Source: Streptomyces sp. NP160 | Lineage (GTDB): Bacteria > Actinomycetota > Actinomycetes > Actinomycetales > Quadrisphaeraceae | Length of the DNA: 64,000 bases | NCBI RefSeq assembly: GCF_006335115.1 | Contig: NZ_VDMJ01000006.1 | Coordinates: 124,001 to 188,000 of the forward strand | Direction of reading: 5' to 3' | Shown: positions 26,380 to 34,909 of the stretch, in pieces | Position numbering within the stretch: position 1 is the first letter of the stretch | How the letters are laid out: every line of letters starts with the position of its first letter | Notes under the pieces: generated by a model | Told to the model about the DNA's origin: nothing | Seen by the model: the letters and a program-made list of their open reading frames with translations, nothing else | Database searches by the model: none | Program-made: the position numbers and the translations under genes

Positions 26380-26472
26380 GCCCCGGCTGGGTCGGGGCTG
26401 TCGGACCCCGCCCGTAGCGTGCCGGGCGGCGCTCGGGACCGGTCCGCCTTTCTGGGGAAGTCCACCCGTTCG

Positions 26473-26488
26473 TCGAACACCTGTTCTA
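26473..26488 (+). promoter_or_regulatory. LexA-like box upstream of DUF4262 gene
   Basis: TCGAAC-ACCT-GTTCTA matches the actinobacterial SOS-box consensus TCGAAC-N4-GTTCGA except for one base in the right arm. It lies 123 bases upstream of the DUF4262 gene, in the gap after hspR. SOS control is inferred only. Confidence 0.4.
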
Positions 26489-26610
26489 GAGTCGGGGGTG
26501 TTGGACGGGGTGGGGCTGGTGCGGTTTCACCACGCACGTCACACTCGTCACGTCTGTCACTCTTGTATTTATGCTGGGCCCTGCAGGCGAGGACTGAGGA
26601 GGCGGCTCCG

Positions 26611-27093
26611 GTGATGCGTGTGGACCGCAGGGTCGTCGAGGCCCTGGACGAGCACCGCCGTCTCGTCGACGAGCAGGGCTGGTCGGTGGTGTCCGTCGGA
26701 GGCGCCGGCCGCCGCGCGCTGCCGTTCTCCCACACCGTCGGCCTCACGCGGGTCGGGCACCCCGAGCTGCTCGTCAGCGGCCGCGCTCCCGCGGAGGCCC
26801 GGTACCTGCTCGGGGTCCTCGGGGACGAGGTGCTCGCCGGGCACCGCTTCCACGTCGGTGACCTCCTCCAGCGCACCCCGTGGCCGTCGCTGCGCCTGCT
26901 GCGCGTCTCCTCGCCGGACGCGCTCGTCGTCGCCCAGGCCGTCGCCGCGGACGACGCCGAGGTGCCGGCGCTCCAGCTGGTCTGGTGCGACGACTCGGGC
27001 CGCTGGCCGTGGGACGCCGAGCGCCCCGCCGGTGCCGTGCACCAGCAGCTCTTCGCCCGCGCCCCCAAGGTCGCCGCTCCGCGCCAGCTCTGA
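26611..27093 (+). CDS. DUF4262-family protein
   Basis: A 160-residue soluble protein with the DUF4262 pattern: PFSHTVGLTRVGHPELLVSG near the start and LQLVWCDDSGRWPW near the end. The family has no settled function and occurs scattered in actinobacteria and proteobacteria. GAGGAGG lies 7 bases before GTG 26611 and 10 bases before ATG 26614, so either start works. The leader of 231 bases is AT-richer than its surroundings and holds a LexA-like box, which suggests its own regulated promoter. It converges with the aldo/keto reductase gene. Confidence 0.8.
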   Translation: MMRVDRRVVEALDEHRRLVDEQGWSVVSVGGAGRRALPFSHTVGLTRVGHPELLVSGRAPAEARYLLGVLGDEVLAGHRFHVGDLLQRTPWPSLRLLRVSSPDALVVAQAVAADDAEVPALQLVWCDDSGRWPWDAERPAGAVHQQLFARAPKVAAPRQL

Positions 27094-27167
27094 GCGGGCC
27101 GGGCGCCAGGTGCGGTCCACCGCCACCGCTGACCGGTGACCGCTGGCTCGCTGCTCTGTCGGTCGCC

Positions 27168-28139
27168 TCAGCGCCAGGGGCGAGCGGACCGCTCGCTCCA
27201 GTAGGCGGCGGGCTCCTGCGCGAGCGGGACCAGCGCTGCCAGCGCGTCGTCGTCGAGGTCGAGCTGCGCCGCTGCCGCACCGCGGGCCACCTGCTCCGGC
27301 GTGACCGCCCCGGACAGCACCACGCCGGCCCACGGCTGCGCCAGGGCGGCGTCCAGCGCCAGCTGGTCCAGCGGTACGCCCACCTGGTGCGCCAGGCGCT
27401 CCGCGCCGGCGTCGCTGCCGGGCGCGAGCCGGCCGTTGGCCAGCGCCTCCTTCACCACCACGAGCACTCCCGCGGCGGCGGCCTCGGCCAGCGCCGGACC
27501 CACCGAGGGCTCCAGCGCGTTCCAGGTGCTCTGGACGGCGGTGAAGAGCGGCTCGCCGTCGACGCGCACCTCCAGCGCGGCGCGCACCACGTCGCCCTGG
27601 TGGGGGCCGGACGTCGACAGGCCGATCCGCAGGCCCTGCTCGCGCTGTGCGGCCAGCGCCCGCAGCAGCGGGCCGTCACGCAGGACCGGGCTGTCCGGCG
27701 TCACGGAGTGCACCTGGTGCAGGCGCAGGTGGTCGCCGAGGAGGTGGCGGGTCTGCGCGAGCTGCTCGGTGAAGGCGCCCAGCGAGTGGTCCTTCACCTC
27801 GTGCTGCTCGGCGTCCATCCGCCAGCCGCCCACGTACCGGTACCCCCACTTGGAGGCCACCACCAGCGACGGGTCGGTCGCCACCTCGGGCCGGGCGGCC
27901 AGCCAGTGCGCGAGGAACTCCTCCGCCCGTCCGTAGGAGCGGGCGGCGTCGAGGTGGCGCACCCCAGCGGCCCACGCCGCGTCGAGCACCGCGGCGGCGC
28001 GGTCGCGCATGGCCTCGACGGACCTGTCGGCGCCGAGGTCGCCGTCGCGACCGGCCGTGATGTAGGCCGGCCTGCCCAGCGCGGCGAGCCCCAGCCCCAG
28101 GCGCAGCCCCTTGCGCGACCCACCCGCTCCCGCAGCCAC
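27168..28139 (-). CDS. Aldo/keto reductase
   Basis: A 323-residue TIM-barrel NADPH-dependent reductase. Typical elements are AWAAGVRHLDAARSYGRAEEFL with the Asp/Tyr pair of the active site, SKWGYRYVG with the active-site Lys, the catalytic HQVHSVTPDSP region, and the C-terminal GVVLSGAVTPEQV. The fourth tetrad residue is less clear. It is closest to the YdhF/D-threo-aldose dehydrogenase-like branch; the substrate is not identifiable. GTG 28139 is chosen because the frame upstream is a run of Arg/Pro. It is divergent from the PEP-mutase-family gene. Confidence 0.85.
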   Translation of the reverse strand: MAAGAGGSRKGLRLGLGLAALGRPAYITAGRDGDLGADRSVEAMRDRAAAVLDAAWAAGVRHLDAARSYGRAEEFLAHWLAARPEVATDPSLVVASKWGYRYVGGWRMDAEQHEVKDHSLGAFTEQLAQTRHLLGDHLRLHQVHSVTPDSPVLRDGPLLRALAAQREQGLRIGLSTSGPHQGDVVRAALEVRVDGEPLFTAVQSTWNALEPSVGPALAEAAAAGVLVVVKEALANGRLAPGSDAGAERLAHQVGVPLDQLALDAALAQPWAGVVLSGAVTPEQVARGAAAAQLDLDDDALAALVPLAQEPAAYWSERSARPWR

Positions 28140-28240
28140 GGACCCGAGTCCTACCGCACGCGCGGTCCGACGTCGACGCCGAGGACCCCCGCGGCCCGGT
28201 CGGGTGCGCGGCGGGGGTGGTGCCACTAGCGTCGAGGGTC

Positions 28241-29026
28241 GTGACAGACCTCGCCGCCAGGGCCCAGACGCTGCTCGACCTGCACCGCGCCCCGGAGCTG
28301 CTGGTGCTGGCCAACGCCTGGGACGTCGTCTCCGCCCGCGCGGTGGCCGCCGTCGAGGGCACCCGGGCCATCGCGACGCCCAGCCACGGCATCGCCGCCA
28401 CCTTCGGCTACGAGGACGGCGAGCAGATCCCGCTCGACCTGCACCTCGACATGGTCGCCCGGATCGCCAGCGCCGTGTCCCTGCCGGTGACCATGGACTT
28501 CGAGGCCGGCTACGGCGACCCGGGCGAGACCACCCGCCGCGCGATCGCCGCCGGCGCGGTGGGCGGCAACCTCGAGGACGGCCTCAAGCCGCTGGAGGAG
28601 TCCGTGGCCGCCGTCGAGGCGAGCCTGCGCGCCGCCCGCGACGCCGGCGTTCCCGGCTTCGTGCTCAACGCCCGCACGGACGCCTTCACGAAGGCCCCCC
28701 AGGGACAGGACCCGGCCGACACGCTCGCCGAGGCCGTCAGGCGCTGCAAGGCCTACCTGGAGGTGGGGGCGCCCGTCGTCTTCGTCCCCCGCGCGGCGCG
28801 GCGCGAGCACGTGGAGGCGCTCGTCTCCGAGCTCGGCCGCGGCGTGGTCACGCTCATCTCCATCCCCGGCGCCTCGCTGCCCGCGCGGGAGCTGGAGGCC
28901 CTCGGCGTCGCCCGCCTGTCCACCGGCCCGTTCACGCAGCGCGTGGCGCTGACCGCCCTGCAGGACGCGACCGCGGAGCTGCTGGCCGGGGGCGTCCTGC
29001 CGCCCGGCACCCGCGCGCTGAACTGA
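28241..29026 (+). CDS. Isocitrate lyase/PEP mutase-family protein
   Basis: A 261-residue TIM-barrel enzyme of the ICL/PEPM superfamily. Seen: LVLANAWDVVSARAVA, the substrate loop ATPSHGIAATFGYEDGE, metal-binding TMDFEAGYGD, GGNLEDG and FVLNARTDAF. The classical lyase KKCGH motif is absent, and the position is taken by the conserved NLEDG run typical of the carboxy-PEP-mutase/oxaloacetate-hydrolase-like branch. A C-C or P-C bond reaction is likely; the substrate is unknown. GTG 28241 start. It is divergent from the aldo/keto reductase. Confidence 0.82.
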   Translation: MTDLAARAQTLLDLHRAPELLVLANAWDVVSARAVAAVEGTRAIATPSHGIAATFGYEDGEQIPLDLHLDMVARIASAVSLPVTMDFEAGYGDPGETTRRAIAAGAVGGNLEDGLKPLEESVAAVEASLRAARDAGVPGFVLNARTDAFTKAPQGQDPADTLAEAVRRCKAYLEVGAPVVFVPRAARREHVEALVSELGRGVVTLISIPGASLPARELEALGVARLSTGPFTQRVALTALQDATAELLAGGVLPPGTRALN

Positions 29027-29039
29027 CCGGCGCCCGCTC

Positions 29040-30434
29040 TCAGGCCTCGTCGACCACGACCGCGCGGTCACCCGCGCGCCGGCTGGCCCTGCGCCGGTCC
29101 TGCGGGCGGGCTTCCGGGCCGCCGGCCACCACCACGGCGCCCTCCCTGCCCTTGGCCAGGTACATCGCCTCGTCGGCCCTCTCCTGCAGCCCCACCGCGG
29201 TGGTGGCGTGCAGCGGCGCGACGGCCACACCGGCGCTGGCGCCCACCGACGCGGTCGTGCGGCCGAGGCGCACCGGCCGCGCGAGCGCCGCCACCGCCCC
29301 GGCGGCCCGCTGGCGCGCCACCTCGCGGTCGGCGCCGGGCACCACCAGGGCGAACTCGTCCCCGCCGAGCCTGACCACCACCTCGCCGTCGGCGGCGCCC
29401 TCCCGCAGGCGGTGCCCCAGCTCCACGAGCAGCTCGTCACCGGCGGCGTGCCCGAGGGTGTCGTTGACGGCCTTGAACCTGTCGAGGTCGATGACCACCA
29501 GGGCCACCTCCTCGCCCCGCTCCACGCCGCTGAGCGCCTCCTGCAGCGCGCGGCGGTTGCCCAGCCCGGTGAGCGCGTCGGTCATGGCCTGCGTGCGGAT
29601 GGCGTTCAGCGCGTCGAGCTGGCGGAACACCACCACGGTCTTGGCCGTCAGCAGCACGATCGTGGCGAGCGCCGCCCACGCGGCCGCCGTGGACAGGGGT
29701 GAGACGAGGTGCCAGGCGAGCATGACGATGCTGCCGGCGGTGAGCGCGATGGGCGCGATGATGACGTCGGAGGTGCTCTCCAGCGCCGTCGCGCCCGCCG
29801 CCGGGTCGTGCAGCAGCGCCGCGGCGGCGAGGGCCACCGCGGCCGCCGCGCGCAGCAGCGCCGCCACCACGACGGCCGCGCCCGACCCGGTGGACCCGAG
29901 CAGCCCGGCGACCTCGGCCGCGAACAGCAGGGAGCCCACGGCGGCCAGGGCCCGCATCCGCGGATCGCGGGGACGCACCAGCAGCATCGACGTCACGGTG
30001 AAGCTGCTGGCGATCTGGGCGGCGCCCGCGGGCACCAGCAGCACGGTCGCCCAGGCCTCGCCGACCCCCGGGGACCGCAGCAGCAGCGGCGTCCCCAACG
30101 CCCACGCCAGACCCAGGCCCAGGACGGCGCCGCTGGTGACGTCGAGCCAGCTGCGGGCGGCCGAGGTGACCAGCCGCGCGCGCAGCAGCCGCATCTGCAC
30201 GGCGATGGTGCCGGTGCTGAGGAGCAGCGACGCCGCGCCGCTCACGAGCAGCGGGCCGGCGCTCCCCGACACCGGGGCGGCGTCACCCGCGGACGCGAGG
30301 AGCAGCAGCACCAGGCCCGCGAGGGCCGCGGCCGCGGCGGGGCCGCTGGTGCGGCCGCGGGCACGGGCGAGGACGAGGAGGGCGGCGGCCGCGACCGCGA
30401 CCGCCCCCACGACGGCGGGGCTCACGCCCTCCAC
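29040..30434 (-). CDS. Membrane-bound diguanylate cyclase (GGDEF)
   Basis: A 464-residue protein with nine or ten N-terminal hydrophobic segments and a C-terminal GGDEF domain (about 290-440) that makes c-di-GMP. Seen: DALTGLGNRRALQEAL, VVIDLDRFKAVNDTLGHAAGDELL and RLGGDEFALV, so the active-site signature is intact. The RxxD inhibitory site expected a few residues before GGDEF is not present, so product inhibition at this site is unlikely. GTG 30434 has GGAGG 5 bases upstream, which decides the start. A signal sensed in the membrane part is not known. Confidence 0.9.
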   Translation of the reverse strand: MEGVSPAVVGAVAVAAAALLVLARARGRTSGPAAAAALAGLVLLLLASAGDAAPVSGSAGPLLVSGAASLLLSTGTIAVQMRLLRARLVTSAARSWLDVTSGAVLGLGLAWALGTPLLLRSPGVGEAWATVLLVPAGAAQIASSFTVTSMLLVRPRDPRMRALAAVGSLLFAAEVAGLLGSTGSGAAVVVAALLRAAAAVALAAAALLHDPAAGATALESTSDVIIAPIALTAGSIVMLAWHLVSPLSTAAAWAALATIVLLTAKTVVVFRQLDALNAIRTQAMTDALTGLGNRRALQEALSGVERGEEVALVVIDLDRFKAVNDTLGHAAGDELLVELGHRLREGAADGEVVVRLGGDEFALVVPGADREVARQRAAGAVAALARPVRLGRTTASVGASAGVAVAPLHATTAVGLQERADEAMYLAKGREGAVVVAGGPEARPQDRRRASRRAGDRAVVVDEA

Positions 30435-30586
30435 GCAGGCCTCCGCGCCACGATCCCCCCTGGTCCGCCGCCATGATCCCCTGACCCGGCAGCGGTGCAT
30501 CCTCTCAGCAGGTGGTGCCGCCCCGTGAGGCGGACGTGACACGACCGGGCTGGCGGCGCGAGCGGCGGGCCCGGCAGGATCGGGCC

Positions 30587-32092
30587 ATGGCAGACGAGTC
30601 ATCCACCCCCTCCACCAGCGCGCGCGCCGACATCGGCGTGACGGGCCTGGCGGTCATGGGCCGCAACCTGGCCCGCAACTTCGCCCGGCACGGCCACGTG
30701 ACGGCGCTGCACAACCGCACCCAGTCCCGCGTGGACGAGCTGGTCGAGCAGTTCGGGGACGAGGGCGACTTCGTCGCCTCCACCGACCTGGAGTCCTTCG
30801 TGGCCTCCCTCAAGCGCCCGCGCCGCGTCATGATCATGGTGAAGGCCGGGAAGCCCACCGACGCCGTCATCGACGAGCTCGTCCCCCTGCTGGAGGAGGG
30901 CGACATCGTCATCGACGGCGGCAACGCCCACTTCGACGACACCCGCCGTCGCGAGCAGGCGCTGCGCGCCAAGGGCCTGCACTTCGTGGGCACCGGCGTC
31001 TCCGGCGGGGAGGAGGGCGCCCTCAACGGGCCGAGCATCATGCCCGGCGGCTCGAAGGAGTCCTACGAGGCGCTCGGCCCGATCCTGGAGTCCATCGCCG
31101 TCGACGTCGACGGCACCCCCTGCTGCACCTACGTCGGTCCCGACGGCGCCGGCCACTTCGTCAAGATGGTGCACAACGGCATCGAGTACGCCGACATGCA
31201 GCTGATCGCCGAGGCGTACGACCTGCTGCGCCAGGGCCTCGGCAAGAGCCCCGCCGAGCTCGCCGACGTCTTCCGCACCTGGAACGAGGGCGACCTGGAG
31301 TCCTTCCTCATCGAGATCACCGCTACGGTGCTCGACAAGGTGGACGCCGAGACCGGCAAGGCGCTCGTCGACGTCATCGTCGACGCCGCCGAGCAGAAGG
31401 GCACCGGCCGCTGGACGGTGCAGACCGCCCTGGAGCTGGGCGTGCCCGTGACCGGCATCGCCGAGGCCGTCTTCGCCCGGTCGCTGTCCGGCTCGGTGGA
31501 CCAGCGCAGGGCCGTGCAGGCCGCGGGCTCCCTGACCGGTCCCACCGGGGCCTCCCTGGAGGGCGCCGACGCCGAGGGCTTCGTGGACGCCGTCCGCGAC
31601 GCGCTCTACGCCTCCAAGGTGGTCGCCTACGCCCAGGGCTTCGACATGATCCAGGCCGGGAGCGACCAGTACGGCTGGGACGTCGACAAGGGCGCCATGG
31701 CCACCATCTGGCGCGGCGGCTGCATCATCCGGGCGCAGTTCCTCAACCGCATCAAGGAGGCGTACGACAAGGACGCCCACCTGGCCTCGCTGCTGCTGGA
31801 CGACTACTTCGCCTCGGCCGTGGCGAACGCGCAGGACTCCTGGCGCCGCGTGGTGGCCACCGCGGTCCGCCTCGGGGTGCCGGTCCCCGGCTTCTCCAGC
31901 GCGCTGGCCTACTACGACGGCCTGCGCCGGGAGCGCCTCGGGGCTGCGCTGGTGCAGGGCCAGCGCGACCTGTTCGGCGCGCACACCTACGGCCGCGTCG
32001 ACAAGCCCGGCACCTACCACACGCTGTGGTCGGGTGACGGCTCGGAGGAGCGCCAGGACACCGAGGGCCAGGGGAGCCACAACCCCCACTGA
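30587..32092 (+). CDS. gnd: 6-phosphogluconate dehydrogenase, decarboxylating
   Basis: A 501-residue enzyme that converts 6-phosphogluconate to ribulose 5-phosphate and NADPH. Seen: the N-terminal dinucleotide fold GVTGLAVMGRNLARN, IVIDGGNAHF, VGTGVSGGEEGALNGPSIMPGG, the catalytic Lys in FVKMVHNGIEY, and the C-terminal IWRGGCIIRAQFL with HTYGRVDKPGTYHTLW. Length is normal for the long (GndA) class. The ATG start has only a weak GGCAGGA site. It is monocistronic by position, with the divergent diguanylate cyclase upstream. Confidence 0.95.
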   Translation: MADESSTPSTSARADIGVTGLAVMGRNLARNFARHGHVTALHNRTQSRVDELVEQFGDEGDFVASTDLESFVASLKRPRRVMIMVKAGKPTDAVIDELVPLLEEGDIVIDGGNAHFDDTRRREQALRAKGLHFVGTGVSGGEEGALNGPSIMPGGSKESYEALGPILESIAVDVDGTPCCTYVGPDGAGHFVKMVHNGIEYADMQLIAEAYDLLRQGLGKSPAELADVFRTWNEGDLESFLIEITATVLDKVDAETGKALVDVIVDAAEQKGTGRWTVQTALELGVPVTGIAEAVFARSLSGSVDQRRAVQAAGSLTGPTGASLEGADAEGFVDAVRDALYASKVVAYAQGFDMIQAGSDQYGWDVDKGAMATIWRGGCIIRAQFLNRIKEAYDKDAHLASLLLDDYFASAVANAQDSWRRVVATAVRLGVPVPGFSSALAYYDGLRRERLGAALVQGQRDLFGAHTYGRVDKPGTYHTLWSGDGSEERQDTEGQGSHNPH

Positions 32093-32230
32093 CGCACGTC
32101 GTCCGCCCACAGGCGGGTGTCGCCGGAGCTCCGTCCACAGGGCCCGGCGGCACCCGCCCGCTGCTGTCCGGACCGCGCCCCAGCCTGGCCGCGAGCGGGT
32201 CGGGCGACCCGCAGCGAGGTGGGTGCAGCG

Positions 32231-33703
32231 GTGGGACAGGTGTACCGGGGACCGTGGGACGGGTCGGGCTGCGCGTGCGGGCGCTCCGGGTGCGGGTGCT
32301 GGCGCGGGGAGCCGTCGCGGCAGGAGTGGCAGGAGCTGCTGGACCAGCTCGACGACGACCTCGACGACGACCTGCGCGAGGACGGCTGGGAGGACCCCGA
32401 CGACGAGGGCGGCTGGGGCGCGGGCGCCTTCGGCCAGAGCCCGCCGCGGAGCGCGGAGGAGCTCCTCGCCGACGCGGGTCACGCCCTGCGCACGGGCGGG
32501 CGCACCACGGCCGCGCAGGTGCTCGCGGCCGGTCTCGAGGGCGAGGTGCACGCGGCCGTCAGGAGGCTGCTGCTGGAGGTGCTCGAGCGGCGCTGGGACC
32601 GCGGTTGGGAGCCCGCCGACGTGCTGCGCTGGACGAGCCGCCAGCTGGGGGCGGACCGGGTGCCCCTGGCAGGTCTGGCGGTGGGCGCCGAGCTGGCCAG
32701 CCGGAGCCGCTCGCACCTGCCGCGGCGGTTCCGCCGGCAGGTGGAGGCCGCAGGCCTGGAGCTGCGGGAGGCGGCCGGCGGCTTCCTGCGCGCCTCGGGG
32801 GCCGACCAGCGCTCGCTGGGCGGCGCGGGGGCGGCGTGGGCGCCGGTCTGGGCCGTGGTCGCGGTGCAGGCGCTCGAGCTGGCCCTCGAGCTGGACCGCC
32901 AGCCGCCGCTGCCGGTCGTCGGGGCCGCGCCCGAGGAGTCCTCGTGGTCGCGCACCGACGCACCGCTGGAGGGGGTCGACCTCAAGGTGCTGGAGCGGGT
33001 GCGGCTGCTGCTGGCCAAGGCCGAGTCGACGACCTTCCCCGCGGAGGCGGAGGCGCTGACCGCCGCGGCGCAGAGCCTCGTGACCCGCCACAGCCTGGAG
33101 GCGGCGCTCGCCGCCACCACCCGCGACGGGTCCTCCGGGTCCGGTGGTGCGCCGAGCGGTGTGCGGATCGGGGTGGACGCCCCGTACGAGGGGCAGAAGG
33201 CGGCCCTGCTGGCGGCGGTGGCCCGGGCGAACCGGTGCAGCGCGGTGTGGCTGCGGTACGTGGGGTCCTCCGCGGTGGTCGGCTTCCCGGCGGACCTCGC
33301 GGCGGTCGAGGTGCTGTTCGCCTCGCTGCTGACGCAGGCCGTCCGGGGCATGACGGCCGCCGGCGCCGACGTCCGGCCGGGCGCGCGCACGCGGCGCCCG
33401 GAGTTCCGCAGGGCCTACCTGGAGTCCTTCGCGCGCCGCATCGGCCAGCGCCTCGACGAGGCGGCGCGCGCCGGCGACGCCGGCGTCACGGACCAGCGCC
33501 TGCTCCCCGTGCTGCGGGAGCGGTCGGAGGCCGTCGACGCCGCGGTGGCCGACGCCTTCCCCGACCTCGTGCAGCGCCGAGGCCCGCGGACCCTCGACCG
33601 GGCGGGGTGGGCCTCGGGCTGGGCCGCCGCCGAGCTGGCCTCCCTGGACGCGGGCCACGCCGTCTCGGGCCGGGCGGCGCTGCCGAACGCCGGGGGCGCC
33701 TAG
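32231..33703 (+). CDS. DUF2786-domain protein with Cys-rich and Asp-rich N-terminus
   Basis: A 490-residue protein. Residues 8-25 hold a cysteine cluster (CACGRSGCGCW), residues 35-65 an acidic run (LDDDLDDDLREDGWEDPDDEGG), then helices to 230. DUF2786 is near residues 255-300 (KVLERVRLLLAKAESTTFPAEAEALTAAAQSLVTRH). A C-terminal domain follows with RPEFRRAYLESFARRI. The family function is unknown. GTG 32231 has a GAGG site 11 bases upstream; a longer frame from 32117 exists but starts in the gap after gnd. The cysteines could bind metal. A large hairpin follows the stop. Confidence 0.78.
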   Translation: MGQVYRGPWDGSGCACGRSGCGCWRGEPSRQEWQELLDQLDDDLDDDLREDGWEDPDDEGGWGAGAFGQSPPRSAEELLADAGHALRTGGRTTAAQVLAAGLEGEVHAAVRRLLLEVLERRWDRGWEPADVLRWTSRQLGADRVPLAGLAVGAELASRSRSHLPRRFRRQVEAAGLELREAAGGFLRASGADQRSLGGAGAAWAPVWAVVAVQALELALELDRQPPLPVVGAAPEESSWSRTDAPLEGVDLKVLERVRLLLAKAESTTFPAEAEALTAAAQSLVTRHSLEAALAATTRDGSSGSGGAPSGVRIGVDAPYEGQKAALLAAVARANRCSAVWLRYVGSSAVVGFPADLAAVEVLFASLLTQAVRGMTAAGADVRPGARTRRPEFRRAYLESFARRIGQRLDEAARAGDAGVTDQRLLPVLRERSEAVDAAVADAFPDLVQRRGPRTLDRAGWASGWAAAELASLDAGHAVSGRAALPNAGGA

Positions 33704-33723
33704 CCCTCGCTGCTCGGCAGCGG

Positions 33724-33771
33724 CCGGCGCTGCGCTCCTGCCGGTCACGGGTGGCAGGAGTGCGGCGCCGG
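33724..33771 (+). terminator. Long-stem terminator-like hairpin after DUF2786 gene
   Basis: A 19-base stem (33724-33742 against 33753-33771) with two G-T wobbles and a 10-base loop, 20 bases after the stop and about 70 bases before the catalase start. There is no T-run, as is usual in this genome. Confidence 0.55.
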
Positions 33772-33839
33772 TCGCGGGGTAGGGCGGGAGAGCAGCTGGT
33801 CGAGCAGGCGCCGGCGCGGCCCCACACCGAGGAGCCTCC

Positions 33840-34802
33840 GTGTACCTCCACGTCCAGCAGCTCATCAACGAGATCGCCCAGGACGAGCCGGACCCTGCGG
33901 CCGCCAACGCCCTCCAGGAGGGGCTCGGCGGCCAGTTCGGCGAGATGCGGACGATGATGCAGTACCTGTTCCAGTCCATGAACTTCCGCGGCGACCCGCG
34001 CTCGAAGCCCTACAAGGACCTCATGCAGGGCATCGGGACCGAGGAGATCAGCCACGTCGAGCTCATCGGGACGACGATCGCGCGCCTCACGGACGGCTCC
34101 CCGCGCTACCAGGGGAAGCAGACCGATCCCCTGGACGCGCCCGGCGGCGGCGGAGCGACCCCGCTGGCGAGCGCGCTGTCCGAGGGCAACATCCACCACT
34201 ACCTCGTCGGGGCGCAGGGGGCCCTGCCGGTCGACTCGGCCGGCAACCCGTGGAGCGGCTCCTACGTCTACAACTCGGGCAACCTCGTGCTCGACCTGCT
34301 CTACAACCTCATGCTCGAGTCGACGGGGCGGCTGCAGAAGTGCCGCCTGTACGAGATGACGAGCAACAAGACCGCCCGCTCGACGATCTCCTACCTCATC
34401 GTCCGCGACCAGGCGCACGAGAACGCCTACGCGCGGGCGCTGGAGACCCTCGGCGTGGACTGGAAGAAGACGCTGCCGATCCCCAAGACGAACGCCGAGC
34501 GCTTCCCCGAGGTCGCCGCGCTCGTGGAGAAGGGCCTGCAGAGCGTCAACTACACGTTCGACCTGACCGGTGCGAGCGAGGCGAGCAAGATCCTGCGCGG
34601 GCCCTCGCCGTCGAACGACGGCACCGAGCTGTCGGTGCCGCGCCAGGCCCCGGAGGGCGGTGAGCCGATCACCGTGGCCCCGCCGCGGTTCGAGGAGTAC
34701 GCCCCCGGCGCCGACCCGGAGCTGCTCGAGCTGATCGCCGCCACGGCGGAGCTGGAGGCCGCGGAGGTGGAGAACAGCTTCGAGGCCGTCGCCAGGGGCT
34801 GA
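33840..34802 (+). CDS. Manganese catalase
   Basis: A 320-residue non-heme catalase that destroys hydrogen peroxide at a dimanganese site. Candidate ligands are in GEMRTMMQYLF, TEEISHVELIGT and DQAHENAYARAL, the Glu-helix and E-x-x-H pairs of the ferritin-like family. SGSYVYNSGNLVLDLLYNLMLE and the C-terminal PRFEEYAPGADPELL are characteristic. No signal peptide, so it is cytoplasmic. GTG 33840 follows GAGGAG 7 bases upstream. It is close to clpB but has its own stop region, with the clpB HAIR site beginning 61 bases downstream. Confidence 0.92.
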   Translation: MYLHVQQLINEIAQDEPDPAAANALQEGLGGQFGEMRTMMQYLFQSMNFRGDPRSKPYKDLMQGIGTEEISHVELIGTTIARLTDGSPRYQGKQTDPLDAPGGGGATPLASALSEGNIHHYLVGAQGALPVDSAGNPWSGSYVYNSGNLVLDLLYNLMLESTGRLQKCRLYEMTSNKTARSTISYLIVRDQAHENAYARALETLGVDWKKTLPIPKTNAERFPEVAALVEKGLQSVNYTFDLTGASEASKILRGPSPSNDGTELSVPRQAPEGGEPITVAPPRFEEYAPGADPELLELIAATAELEAAEVENSFEAVARG

Positions 34803-34862
34803 CGGCCTCGACGGGCCCGACCCGTCCCGGCGGAGGCCGGGAACAGGGGTGGTGCGGATCGG

Positions 34863-34883
34863 GTTGAGTCTCATAGGCTCAAC
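34863..34883 (+). promoter_or_regulatory. HAIR element upstream of clpB
   Basis: GTTGAGT-N7-GCTCAAC with the 7-base HspR spacer, 27 bases upstream of the clpB start. The left arm and N7 spacing are identical to element 1 at dnaK, so clpB should belong to the same HspR regulon. Confidence 0.88.
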
Positions 34884-34909
34884 TCAGTTCGCACCACCCC
34901 GGAGGTCCC

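Noticed and set aside
30599-33979. A 1126-codon minus-strand frame across gnd
   Set aside because: Antisense to gnd and the DUF2786 gene, low-complexity composition.
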